64,000 nt of DNA from Rubinisphaera margarita. Its GTDB lineage: Bacteria > Planctomycetota > Planctomycetia > Planctomycetales > Planctomycetaceae. The translations under genes were made by a program, and so were the position numbers. A model generated the notes under the pieces. The model saw only the letters and a program-made list of their open reading frames with translations. It searched no databases and was not told the origin of the DNA. Within the stretch, counting starts at the first letter, position 1. Each line of letters begins with the position of its first letter. The stretch spans positions 682,001 to 746,000 of the forward strand of contig NZ_JAKFGB010000012.1 of NCBI RefSeq assembly GCF_022267515.1, read 5' to 3'. This document shows, piece by piece, positions 54,039 through 62,941 of this stretch.

Positions 54039-54677
54039 TTACGGCTTCTGTCCGACCAGCAAGAGATGAAGTCCAAGCCCGACGAACAGGGCGCCGGCGA
54101 TCCGATCGACCCACTGACCGACTGAAGCCCGCTGCTTCAACCATTCTCCGATGGTTCCGGAGAAGTAGCCGAACGTGATGTAGAGGACGTTTGTCATCGA
54201 CCAGAATACGAGCCCAAGTGCCAGCAGTTGCTGGGAGACCTCTCGACCCGGGTTGATGAATTGCGGTAGGAACGCGAGGAAGAAGATCGCGACTTTCGGA
54301 TTGAGTGCATTGGTCAGAAACCCATGTCCGGCGGACTTCCAGAAACCGCCCGGCAGGTCGCATTGGGTCTGCTCCAATTCTTCGAGCGTCGTTCGGCTGC
54401 AGAGCGCTCGAGCTCCCAGATAGATCAGATAGGACGCTCCCGCATAGAGCACGATACGAAACGCGATGGGGGAGGCGGCGATCAAAGCCGAGAGCCCCAG
54501 AACCGCCAGAGCCGTGTGAAACAGAACCCCCAGCCCGACGCCAAAGGCGAACCCCTGCCCTGCCCGGCGGCCTCGGGACATGCCATAACTCAGAATCCCG
54601 AGCAGGTCCGGCCCCGGAGCGAGATTGCACGCCAGGGCGGCCAACAGGAAGGACGGGAAAAGTTCGAGCGGCGGCAT
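54039..54677 (-). CDS. LysE/RhtB-family amino-acid exporter
   Basis: About 212 residues from ATG 54677; the frame open to 54941 is Arg-rich and without membrane character. Six hydrophobic segments are visible, starting 'LFPSFLLAALACNLAPGPDLLGIL', which contains the family's 'APGPD', then 'GFAFGVGLGVLFHTALAVLGLSAL', 'LYAGASYLIYLGARAL', 'NPKVAIFFLAFLPQFI' (the typical 'NPK-x-x-x-F-F'), 'LLALGLVFWSMTNVLYITFGYF' and 'IAGALFVGLGLHLLLVG'. The protein should export an amino acid or small metabolite through the inner membrane. Substrate is unknown. It converges with the beta-propeller gene. Confidence 0.92.
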   Translation of the reverse strand: MPPLELFPSFLLAALACNLAPGPDLLGILSYGMSRGRRAGQGFAFGVGLGVLFHTALAVLGLSALIAASPIAFRIVLYAGASYLIYLGARALCSRTTLEELEQTQCDLPGGFWKSAGHGFLTNALNPKVAIFFLAFLPQFINPGREVSQQLLALGLVFWSMTNVLYITFGYFSGTIGEWLKQRASVGQWVDRIAGALFVGLGLHLLLVGQKP

Positions 54678-54959
54678 ATGACGTTCCAGTCGTTGGAGCT
54701 GGAGAGGCTCCTGGTTTCGTTTGCGTACAATGCAGAGGTTCCGGCGAGACGCCGTCCTTTCGCGAACATACGGTCGAGTGACCGGTTCTCGTGCGTACAT
54801 TCGGTAGCAGGACAAGCCGAACTCACTCGGGTTCGCCCACTCGTTCAGGGTGATCGAGACACAGGAGAAGCGGGCGGAGATTTGCAATCGAGACCAGTTG
54901 CAGCCCACAATGCCGGCATCCCCTCTCCGTTTGTATAACACTCCCCTTTGGAGGTCGAG

Positions 54960-56423
54960 ATGGATTCGTCAGATCCAGTCGCGCCGGCCGACGCGATCGA
55001 GCTGTCACTCGTTGATGGGCTGGAGGGGTCACAACCTTTTGATCCTCCCGAGGGGTTCGACCATGGGCCCGAGTTTAAAGAGAGCCCGCCTCGATCGATT
55101 CCCCGTTTTCTGAAATGGGGATCGTATGCATCGCGACGGCGAAATTCGTTGCTCGCCGTGCTCGTCTCGGCATTCTACTGCTTTCTGCTGGCACGCCTGT
55201 CTTTCATCCACGAGCTGTCCTTCTACATACTTCCGCTCGGCTATCTGGATCTGCTTGGAGCCGGATTGCTTCTCGTGGCGGGGATCATGACATTGAAGTA
55301 CATGTTCGGCCGCGGACTGTATCGCTACGTTCGCGATGGAATTCCGGTCACCGGACGGATTCTGAAGATCGAACGGATTTCGGGGGGAGACATTCCCTAT
55401 GTGTTCCTCATCCAGGTCGAAGTTGAATATCGCGATCCAGAGACGCAGGAGATTCAGCGGGCCACGCTTCCCCTGGAACCACCGCTGACAAGTTCCGTGC
55501 ACTTTGATGCGGCGGGCCAACCCGAGGTCAAGGATGCACTGGAGTTGACCTTCGCTCCAGGGGACTATGTTACGCTTGTTGGACTCCCCGACGGGCCGTT
55601 CGAGAAAACGCTGCGAATCTACGGTTTGCTCGGTCTCGATCCCGATCGGGAGTTTGCGTTGAAGAACGGACGTCCCAATCGAGGGATGCAACCGTACCAT
55701 GTCGTCGCTGTGATCTCGTTCATCATGCTGCTGTTTGGTCTGCTGCTCGGCGTCATTTACGTGGTCGAGTTCTACTGGCCGGTGGGCGGCAACTGGACCA
55801 TCGCTATTGTGCCTGCCGTTATTGGCGCCATTGGCGGCTTGATCTTCGGAGGACTCTGGGCTTTCGGTTCCCGTCCGGAGATTCAGGCGTCTGGGCTCAT
55901 TGACCGCATCGCCCTCGCGGCTGGCTGTGGTCTGTTTGCCACCCTGCTGGCACTGGAAGTCGTGTTCCTCAGCAATGCGATGCTCGATCGTTCCGAATCG
56001 CAATTCGAACCGGTGCAGATCGTCGACTTCTGGCAGACGACGCACAGCTTTCTGTTTCGCGATTACTCCATTGAGTACAGGCCGCTGAACGGAGGTGAAG
56101 CCGAGAAGATTCCTTCGGACGTCCACACAATGTCGCAGTTTCTCGCGCCTTGGGGAGCGATCGAGATCTCCGATGGTTACTGGGGACTGCGATGGAGACG
56201 TGGGATCCGCCCGGTCGTGTGGAAGCAGGAACGGGTCGCGGAAATGGATCCTGATCGCCATCTGTTTGTAGCGGATACGAATCGCGAAGGCGGCAAGCCG
56301 ATGTTTCTTGTAATGACACCCCACCTCGGACTTCCGGACGGAACTCTCGTCAAGGCTCCCGACTTACTCGTCGAGCAGGTGATCACGCAGGAGCGTCTGA
56401 ATGATCGCCGCGGCCAGAACTGA
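54960..56423 (+). CDS. Multi-pass membrane protein with DUF3592-like region
   Basis: About 487 residues from ATG 54960 with GGAGG about five bases upstream. After an acidic ~50-residue N-terminus come two membrane segments ('LLAVLVSAFYCFLLARLSF', 'LDLLGAGLLLVAGIMTL'), then a soluble strand-rich part (~115-220, 'GIPVTGRILKIERISGGDIPYVFLIQVEVEY') resembling DUF3592, then three more segments ('VVAVISFIMLLFGLLLGVIYVV', 'WTIAIVPAVIGAIGGLIFGGL', 'IALAAGCGLFATLLALEVVFL') and a soluble C-terminus. I do not know its role. It starts divergently from the LysE gene. Confidence 0.83.
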   Translation: MDSSDPVAPADAIELSLVDGLEGSQPFDPPEGFDHGPEFKESPPRSIPRFLKWGSYASRRRNSLLAVLVSAFYCFLLARLSFIHELSFYILPLGYLDLLGAGLLLVAGIMTLKYMFGRGLYRYVRDGIPVTGRILKIERISGGDIPYVFLIQVEVEYRDPETQEIQRATLPLEPPLTSSVHFDAAGQPEVKDALELTFAPGDYVTLVGLPDGPFEKTLRIYGLLGLDPDREFALKNGRPNRGMQPYHVVAVISFIMLLFGLLLGVIYVVEFYWPVGGNWTIAIVPAVIGAIGGLIFGGLWAFGSRPEIQASGLIDRIALAAGCGLFATLLALEVVFLSNAMLDRSESQFEPVQIVDFWQTTHSFLFRDYSIEYRPLNGGEAEKIPSDVHTMSQFLAPWGAIEISDGYWGLRWRRGIRPVVWKQERVAEMDPDRHLFVADTNREGGKPMFLVMTPHLGLPDGTLVKAPDLLVEQVITQERLNDRRGQN

Positions 56424-56486
56424 CGGGACGATTCAGTGCAAGTCCGCTGCCATGATGCACCGCCGATCGCAATGTTCGCTGGACGA

Positions 56487-57035
<549 letters not shown>

Positions 57036-57096
57036 AATACAGACTCCCCGAGTCACGGTCATTCGTCAGTGCGGACATTGTATCGACGGATCCGGT

Positions 57097-57750
57097 TCAG
57101 TTTGCAGCGGGAATCAGCCGGCCGTCCTGGATTTCAATGACTCTGTCGGCCAACCGATCGACGAAGGGGCGATTGTGGCTGACAAGCAGGACCGGAATTT
57201 CGTGCTCGTTCACGATGCGCTGGAGATAGCCGGAGATTCGCTCCCTTAATGGAGCTTCCACAGAAGTGAGGGGCTCATCGAGTAGCAGGACACTTGGTCC
57301 TGACGCCAGGGCTCGCGCCAATGCGACCCGCTGTTGCTGGCCACCGCTCAGCGAGCCGGGATAACGTTGAAGCAGGTCCTGAAGTTCCAGCGTCTCAATC
57401 AGTCTCTTCAGCGGGATCGTAGCGGACGCGCATCGTTTGGCTCCGTACTCGATGTTTCGCTTCACCCGCAGATGAGGAAACAAAGCATGATCCTGGAAAA
57501 GAAAACCGACGCGACGCTGCTCCGCCGGGACGGATACCTTCGCCGTTGTATCGACAACCAGCTCGTCTCCGATCCGAATCGAGCCGGCCGTCGGCCGAAG
57601 CAAGCCGGCAATCAGAGACAGAATTGTCGTCTTTCCGCTTCCCGAAGGACCAAACAACGCCGTTACTCCGCCGCCCATCTCAAAGGCGGCTTCGAGTTCG
57701 AATCCGCCGGAATAGTTGTACCGGCAGTTGAATGAAAGGGCCGAACTCAT
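57097..57750 (-). CDS. modC: Molybdate ABC transporter ATP-binding protein, short form
   Basis: A 217-residue ABC ATPase with Walker A GPSGSGKT (34-41), Q-loop 'FLFQDHALFPHL', signature LSGGQQQR, Walker B 'VLLLDEP' and the switch histidine in 'LLVSHN'. It is assigned to molybdate by its place behind modB and modA. Full-length ModC is usually ~350 residues with a C-terminal Mop/TOBE domain that senses molybdate; this copy stops after the ATPase core, so that regulation is absent or elsewhere. The D-loop reads SVEA instead of the common SALD. Its ATG overlaps the modB stop by four bases. Confidence 0.9.
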   Translation of the reverse strand: MSSALSFNCRYNYSGGFELEAAFEMGGGVTALFGPSGSGKTTILSLIAGLLRPTAGSIRIGDELVVDTTAKVSVPAEQRRVGFLFQDHALFPHLRVKRNIEYGAKRCASATIPLKRLIETLELQDLLQRYPGSLSGGQQQRVALARALASGPSVLLLDEPLTSVEAPLRERISGYLQRIVNEHEIPVLLVSHNRPFVDRLADRVIEIQDGRLIPAAN

Positions 57751-58442
57751 GACCGTGGCTCCTGCAGCAGCGGATCTCCGCTGCGGCGATCAAGCCACTC
57801 ACCAACGATTAACGCTCCTGCCGAGATTAAGACCGAAAAACAAATAATGCCAAACGACTGCTCAAACCCGCCCGGCGATTCGAGACGGTTGTAAACGAAC
57901 AGCGGGATCGTCTGGGTTTCCCCCGGAATGTTGCCGGCGATCATAATCGTGGCCCCAAACTCCCCCAGACTGCGGGCGAATGCGAGAATCGAACCGGTGA
58001 TTACGCCATGAAACGCCAGCGGAAGCGAAATTGTCCAGAAGACATCAAACGATCCGGCTCCCAGTGTGCGGGCTGCCTGTTCTACCCGACGGTCAACCGC
58101 TGCGAAGGCGATCCGGATCGCTCGCACCATCAAAGGAAAGGAAACGATCGCACCGGCAAGGGCCGCTCCTTTCCAGTCGAAGACGAGTCTCACGCCGAAC
58201 CAGTCTTCCAGCCGGGAGCCAATCAGTCCCCGACGACCAAAGGTGACGAGCAGCAGATAGCCGGTGATGACCGGCGGCAGAACAAGAGGAAGATTGATCA
58301 GCGTTTCGAGCAACAGCTTTCCGGGAAAGCGTTTCCTTGCAAGCAGCCAGCCCAGGGCGATTCCGAATGGCAGGCTGAGCAGAATCGCTGTCGCCGCGAC
58401 GAGCAGACTGAGTTGAATGGCATTCCATTCTCCTGCTGACAC
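57747..58442 (-). CDS. modB: Molybdate ABC transporter permease
   Basis: A 231-residue inner-membrane permease with a GTG start (AAGGA seven bases upstream). The family pattern is clear: 'IQLSLLVAATAILLSLPFGIALGWLLA', then 'LPLVLPPVITGYLLLVTFG', the EAA-loop 'EQAARTLGAGSFDVFWTISLPLA' and 'GEFGATIMIAGNIPGETQTIPL', which is highly typical of ModB. It forms the channel for molybdate. It lies 38 bases downstream of modA. Confidence 0.93.
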   Translation of the reverse strand: MSAGEWNAIQLSLLVAATAILLSLPFGIALGWLLARKRFPGKLLLETLINLPLVLPPVITGYLLLVTFGRRGLIGSRLEDWFGVRLVFDWKGAALAGAIVSFPLMVRAIRIAFAAVDRRVEQAARTLGAGSFDVFWTISLPLAFHGVITGSILAFARSLGEFGATIMIAGNIPGETQTIPLFVYNRLESPGGFEQSFGIICFSVLISAGALIVGEWLDRRSGDPLLQEPRS

Positions 58443-58480
58443 CGTACCGTCCTTCTAACCAGAGTCGCCTTCGACCGAAG

Positions 58481-59293
58481 CTATTCCCCGGGATGTTTCG
58501 AAGTATCGGAAGCGATTGTCTTCGCAGCGGCAACTGCGGTGAATCCATGTTCTTCGAACACGACTGCGGCTTCAGGGCTCTGGAGATACTTGAAGAACTG
58601 CTTCGTGTTCTCATCCGCTTCCGCGAGCAGGACCAGCGGATACAGGATGGGATCGGAGTCTTCCGGAGCGAAGATCATGACGACCTTGACGTGAGAAGCG
58701 ATTCGGGCGTCGGTCGCGTAGACAATGGCCGCGTCGGCTTCACCACGTTCGACATACGCAAGCGTAACTCGAACATCGCTGCCTCGCGCAATCTTATCCT
58801 CGCTCTCCAGTGTCTCGTAGAGTCCGTGCTTCTCAAGTGCCTGACGAGCGTAAAGCCCGGCGGGGACGTTCTCGCAGGCAATCGCGACCCGCTGAACGTT
58901 GGGGCCGATGAGATCCGCCGGGCTCTCAACATTCGCCGGGTTCTCTTCCGGAACGATGAGCACAAGTCGATTGGCCAGCAGGTTGGTTCGCTGCTGAAGC
59001 AGACCTTTGCCATCCAGAGCTTCGGCCCAATCCGTATTGGCGGAAAGAAAAAGTCCGGCTGGTGCTCCAGCCTGAATCTGACGTGCCAGACCGTTGGACG
59101 GTCCCGTGCTCAGCCGGACCCTGACGTTCGGAAACTGCTCTCCGAATTTGGCAATGACAGCCTTCATCGCCTCTGCAGTGCTCGCAGCCGAAAGAACCCG
59201 CACGGGTTCCTCCTGCGCAGAACTGTGCCCGCACCCAGCAATACAGAGGATGCAAAGAAACAGCAGACGGAAGTTCGGGCTGAATAATGTCAT
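58481..59293 (-). CDS. modA: Molybdate-binding lipoprotein of the ABC transporter
   Basis: A 270-residue protein with a lipobox ('LCILCIAGC', Cys ~21), so it is probably a membrane-attached solute-binding lipoprotein. The mature part has 'VRVLSAASTAEAMKAVIAKFGEQFP', in which the AAST-type serines bind the oxyanion, 'GPSNGLARQIQAGAPAGLFLSANTDW', 'VAIACENVPAGLYARQALEKHG' and 'LAYVERGEADAAIVYATDAR', all ModA-like. It captures molybdate (or tungstate) outside the inner membrane. The promoter should lie in the 212 bases shared with the divergent sulfatase gene; no ModE-type palindrome was obvious. Confidence 0.92.
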   Translation of the reverse strand: MTLFSPNFRLLFLCILCIAGCGHSSAQEEPVRVLSAASTAEAMKAVIAKFGEQFPNVRVRLSTGPSNGLARQIQAGAPAGLFLSANTDWAEALDGKGLLQQRTNLLANRLVLIVPEENPANVESPADLIGPNVQRVAIACENVPAGLYARQALEKHGLYETLESEDKIARGSDVRVTLAYVERGEADAAIVYATDARIASHVKVVMIFAPEDSDPILYPLVLLAEADENTKQFFKYLQSPEAAVVFEEHGFTAVAAAKTIASDTSKHPGE

Positions 59294-59505
59294 GGCTCGC
59301 GCAGTATATGTCAGAATTCGTAAGTCGCCAGCGTCACCGCGTCAGTTCTCCGTCCCAGGGTCTGAAGCCTGTGCCCAGGTGGCGCACGAGAATGACTCTG
59401 AGCCTGACCGTTCCGGCCGCTGGTACATCAATGTACGGATCGCTAGGCTGTAAGCAGTCGAAGATCACCTCACTCCCTGTTGTATTTTCTGAATGGATCC
59501 GACTG

Positions 59506-61011
59506 ATGCCTGTTTGCACTCGCCTCGCGGTCTTCCTCGTTTTTCTGGCCGTCTTCCCCCTGTTCTCGCGGTCCCCGGTGGGGGCTGCTGAGAAACCGAA
59601 CGTGCTGTTTATTGCGATTGATGATCTCAATGATTACATCTCGCCACTTGATAATCACCCCGGCGTGAAGACCCCGAACTTCGAGCGACTGGCGGCTCGG
59701 TCGGTGACCTTTGAGAATGCTCACTGCGCTGCCCCGGCGTGTCATCCGTCGCGTGTCTCGGTAATGACCGGCGTTCACCCGACGACATCAGGGCTGTATC
59801 GCAATCTGTTCCGAGCCCATGGGCCGCGATGGCGACATGAGTCTCCGCAACTGGAGAACGCTGTCGTGCTCTCGCAGCACTTCCGCGATCACGGATACCG
59901 AGCGATCGGCGGCGGAAAGATTTTCCATACACTGCAGTGGACTCCCGGTGACTCCCAGAATGATCCTTCCGCCTGGGACGCCTATCGGGGCGATCCGCTC
60001 GATCCGATCTCACCGGACTGGCCGCGCCCGAAGTTCGATAAGCCGCAGAATGCCGGATTCGTCGGCAAGCGGCCGCTCAATAACCATTTGTTTGGTGCAG
60101 CTGTTCTGGAAGATCCGGAAGACAGTTACGGCGATCATCTGATTGTCGACTGGGCGGCCGAGCAGCTTCATCAACCCCAGGACAAGCCTCTCTTCATGGC
60201 GGTGGGACTGTTCCGTCCGCACATTCCCTTTGAGGTCTCACAGCGCTGGTTCGATCAGCATCCGCTGGACGAGATCCAGCTTCCCGAGTACCAGGCCGAT
60301 GATCTCAAGGATGCTCACGAGCATGAACGGGTTCACTGGCATAAGTGGGTGACGGATAACGAGCAGTGGAAAACGCTGATGCAGGGTTATCTGGCGAGCA
60401 TCAGCTATGTCGATCATCAACTCGGGCGACTTCTCGATGCCCTCGAGCAATCGCCGCTGGCCGAGAATACGATTGTCGTCCTCTGGACCGATCACGGCTT
60501 CCATATCGGCGAAAAGGACAACTGGGAAAAGTTCGCGCTCTGGGATCAGACGACGCATGTGCCGCTCTTCATTCACGCTCCTGGTGTGAGTAAAGACGGC
60601 GAACGGACGGCTGCCCCCGCGACGTTAACGGATATTTACCCGACGCTTTGCGAACTTGCCGAACTTCCGATTCCCGAACAGTGCGACGGACTATCGCTGG
60701 TGCCACAGCTTCGCAAGCCGACCGCCAGACGCGAACGACCGGCGATGACGTCCTATCAGTTCAACGGGGAAACGGAACCTTCGCACGCCGTGACCGACGG
60801 ACGGTATCGGCTAATTCATTATCCGGACGGCTACGAGGAACTCTATGACCTTGATTCCGACCCGAACGAGTTCGACAACCGCGCCGACGATGCCAGGCTG
60901 TCGGACGTGAAGTCGAAGCTGGCCGGGTTTCTCCCAGAGAATCCGGCTCCGAATCGCGGGGTTCCCCTCGATTCTCCCTATCACAATGGTCCCCGCAAAA
61001 CGCGAAACTGA
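59506..61011 (+). CDS. Iduronate-2-sulfatase-like sulfatase
   Basis: About 501 residues from ATG 59506 (signal 'MPVCTRLAVFLVFLAVFPLFS', cut near 'GAA'); the frame open to 59287 overlaps modA and is rejected. It has the metal strand 'VLFIAIDDLNDYISPLDNHPG', the formylglycine signature CHPSR (C79) in 'APACHPSRVSVMTGVHPTTSGLY', 'AIGGGKIFHTLQW', 'MAVGLFRPHIPFEVSQRW' and 'NTIVVLWTDHGFHIGEKDNWEKF'. The 'DDLNDY' and 'GKIFH' forms are typical of the iduronate-2-sulfatase group, so a sulfated uronic-acid glycan is a likely substrate, though the organism's source of it is unknown. It converges tightly with the acetyltransferase gene. Confidence 0.93.
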   Translation: MPVCTRLAVFLVFLAVFPLFSRSPVGAAEKPNVLFIAIDDLNDYISPLDNHPGVKTPNFERLAARSVTFENAHCAAPACHPSRVSVMTGVHPTTSGLYRNLFRAHGPRWRHESPQLENAVVLSQHFRDHGYRAIGGGKIFHTLQWTPGDSQNDPSAWDAYRGDPLDPISPDWPRPKFDKPQNAGFVGKRPLNNHLFGAAVLEDPEDSYGDHLIVDWAAEQLHQPQDKPLFMAVGLFRPHIPFEVSQRWFDQHPLDEIQLPEYQADDLKDAHEHERVHWHKWVTDNEQWKTLMQGYLASISYVDHQLGRLLDALEQSPLAENTIVVLWTDHGFHIGEKDNWEKFALWDQTTHVPLFIHAPGVSKDGERTAAPATLTDIYPTLCELAELPIPEQCDGLSLVPQLRKPTARRERPAMTSYQFNGETEPSHAVTDGRYRLIHYPDGYEELYDLDSDPNEFDNRADDARLSDVKSKLAGFLPENPAPNRGVPLDSPYHNGPRKTRN

Positions 61012-61012
61012 G

Positions 61013-61588
61013 TCAGTCCGTCTGGCGGCTGTCCTGATCAATAACCCGGACGACGCGACAGGGATTGCCGACGGCGAGCACGTCTTCGGCAATGTCGCGG
61101 GTGACGACACTCCCGGCTCCGATTACGGACCGTGACCCGATCCTGACGCCGGGGCAGACAATCGCGCCGCCGCCGATCCAGACATCGGAACCGATCGTGA
61201 TCGGCTTGCCAAACTCCTGCGTCCTCCGAAGATGAGCCTGCAACGGGTGAGTCGCCGTGTAGATCTGCACGCCCGGACCGATGAAGGTGTGGTCGCCGAT
61301 GTGAACTTCACAGACGTCGAGAATCACACAGTTGAAGTTGAAGTAGACCTGCTCACCCAGCCGGATGTGGCAGCCATAGTCACAGTAAAAAGGTGGCTCC
61401 AGAGTGACGGTGTCTCCGCCAGTTCTGAAGAGCTGCCGCGTGATGGCACGACGTTCGATTGTCTCGCTCGCGCGACTGCTGTTGAAGGTCTGGAAAAGAT
61501 CTCGGGCGATGCTCCGCAGTTCAACGAGTTCGGGATCTAGCGGATCGTACAAATGTCCGGCCAGCATTCTTTCTCGCTGCGAGTCCAC
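61013..61588 (-). CDS. maa: Maltose O-acetyltransferase-like hexapeptide-repeat enzyme
   Basis: A 191-residue protein with a GTG start and AGGAG nine bases upstream. The Mac domain opening 'SQRERMLAGHLYDPLDPEL' is followed by left-handed beta-helix hexapeptide turns ('PFYCDYGCHIRLGEQVYFNFNC', 'IGDHTFIGPGVQIYTATHPLQ', 'PITIGSDVWIGGGAIVCPGV', 'IGSRSVIGAGSVVTRDI'), with the catalytic histidine in 'TATHP'. It matches Maa/NodL/LacA enzymes, which move acetyl from acetyl-CoA to a sugar hydroxyl in the cytoplasm. The true acceptor is unknown. It converges with the sulfatase gene, one base between stops. Confidence 0.9.
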   Translation of the reverse strand: MDSQRERMLAGHLYDPLDPELVELRSIARDLFQTFNSSRASETIERRAITRQLFRTGGDTVTLEPPFYCDYGCHIRLGEQVYFNFNCVILDVCEVHIGDHTFIGPGVQIYTATHPLQAHLRRTQEFGKPITIGSDVWIGGGAIVCPGVRIGSRSVIGAGSVVTRDIAEDVLAVGNPCRVVRVIDQDSRQTD

Positions 61589-61893
61589 TGGAGATGACTC
61601 CTGTCGTTGTCGTCTGAATCGGCTGCCTGCAGATCGGGATGCATACGGGGAGAAAACTCTCCTCGAGTCGGGAGCTCTCGACGCGTCTCACTGAATCCTG
61701 TCGGGAGTGTAGTTGAGATTTCTGAAGAATCGATACGAAATCGCGGATTTACGTGAGCGCCACCCAGGTCGATTGCGTCCTGAGTAACAGGGAGCCGTCT
61801 GCGCGACCGAAGATGGAGATCGTAAACGTTGATGTTCAAATCAACACTCGGTAGGATGTGCTCTTCCAACGCCCCTCTTTCTGGTGACGACAT
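61589..61893. other. Divergent intergenic region between the acetyltransferase and MoxR genes
   Basis: This 305-base gap should carry divergent promoters. I see no gene, repeat or hairpin of note. Confidence 0.4.
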
Positions 61894-62907
61894 ATGCATG
61901 GCAACTCTGCTGGGCAGCTCTCTGCCGACGATGTGCAACGGATTGATGAGCTTCGCTCTGTTCATACCCGTCTCGTAAGTGAACTTGGTCGAGTGATCGT
62001 CGGTCAGTCCGACGTGATCGACCAGCTGCTGATTTGCCTGTTCGCCCGAGGACACGGCTTGCTGATGGGGGTCCCCGGACTCGCCAAGACGCTGCTGGTC
62101 AGTAAGCTTGCTGAGACACTCTCGTTGAAGTTTCACCGGATTCAGTTTACGCCCGATCTGATGCCGATGGATATCACCGGCACCGATATTCTTCAGGAGA
62201 CCGAAACCGGACGCAGGGAGTTTGAGTTCGTCTATGGTCCGGTCTTCGCGAACATCGTTCTGGCCGATGAGATCAATCGCGCCCCTCCGAAAACGCAAGC
62301 CGCCATGCTGGAGGCGATGCAGGAGTATCGGGTGACGGTTCTCGGCCGCAGCTACGATCTGGAACGCCCGTTTCTCGTGCTGGCCACCCAGAACCCGGTG
62401 GAACAGGAAGGAACTTATCCCCTGCCCGAGGCGCAGCTCGACCGTTTCATGTTCCTGATTCGGCTCGACTACCCCTCCGAAGAAGAAGAGATCCGTATTG
62501 CAAGCAGCACGACCGGCGAGGAGCTGCCGGAGCTTTCTCACGTGCTGCATGCCGAAGACATTATCGACTTCCAGAAGCTCGTGCGGCGGATTCCGGTGCC
62601 GGATCATATCTACAAGTTCGCCGTCCGACTGGTCCGGAAGACCCGTCCCGATGGGGAATCCACTTCGGAGTGGCTCAAGCCGCTGGTTGCCTGGGGAGCC
62701 GGGCCTCGAGCTGTGCAGAATTTGATTCTGGGCGGGAAGACGCGGGCGGCGTTGCATGGCCAGTACATGGTTCGTCAGGAAGATATTCACGCAGTTGCCG
62801 GACCCGTTCTGATCCACCGAATGATCACGACATTCGCTGCTCAAAGTGAAGGGATTGACGCCGGTCAGATTGTGCAGCGGTTGCTGGCCGAATCGTCTGA
62901 AGCGTAA
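61894..62907 (+). CDS. MoxR-family AAA+ ATPase
   Basis: A 337-residue AAA+ protein. Walker A GVPGLAKT is at 59-66, Walker B is 'IVLADEINRAPPKTQAAMLEAMQE', sensor 1 is 'LVLATQNPVEQEGTYPLPEAQLDRF', and the C-terminal lid includes 'WGAGPRAVQNLILGGKTRAAL'. These are standard MoxR features; such ATPases act as chaperones assembling or activating metal-containing or membrane complexes, often with a DUF58 and a VWA protein encoded next door. Here the next gene (from 62942) is an EF-hand protein instead; DUF58 and VWA partners could lie beyond the window. Confidence 0.93.
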   Translation: MHGNSAGQLSADDVQRIDELRSVHTRLVSELGRVIVGQSDVIDQLLICLFARGHGLLMGVPGLAKTLLVSKLAETLSLKFHRIQFTPDLMPMDITGTDILQETETGRREFEFVYGPVFANIVLADEINRAPPKTQAAMLEAMQEYRVTVLGRSYDLERPFLVLATQNPVEQEGTYPLPEAQLDRFMFLIRLDYPSEEEEIRIASSTTGEELPELSHVLHAEDIIDFQKLVRRIPVPDHIYKFAVRLVRKTRPDGESTSEWLKPLVAWGAGPRAVQNLILGGKTRAALHGQYMVRQEDIHAVAGPVLIHRMITTFAAQSEGIDAGQIVQRLLAESSEA

Positions 62908-62941
62908 CTGTCCGGTTGCGTGCTGTAAGTAAGGAACCGTC

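Noticed and set aside
55029..56324. 431-residue minus-strand open frame
   Set aside because: It is antisense to the membrane protein with clear transmembrane segments and has no protein-family features.
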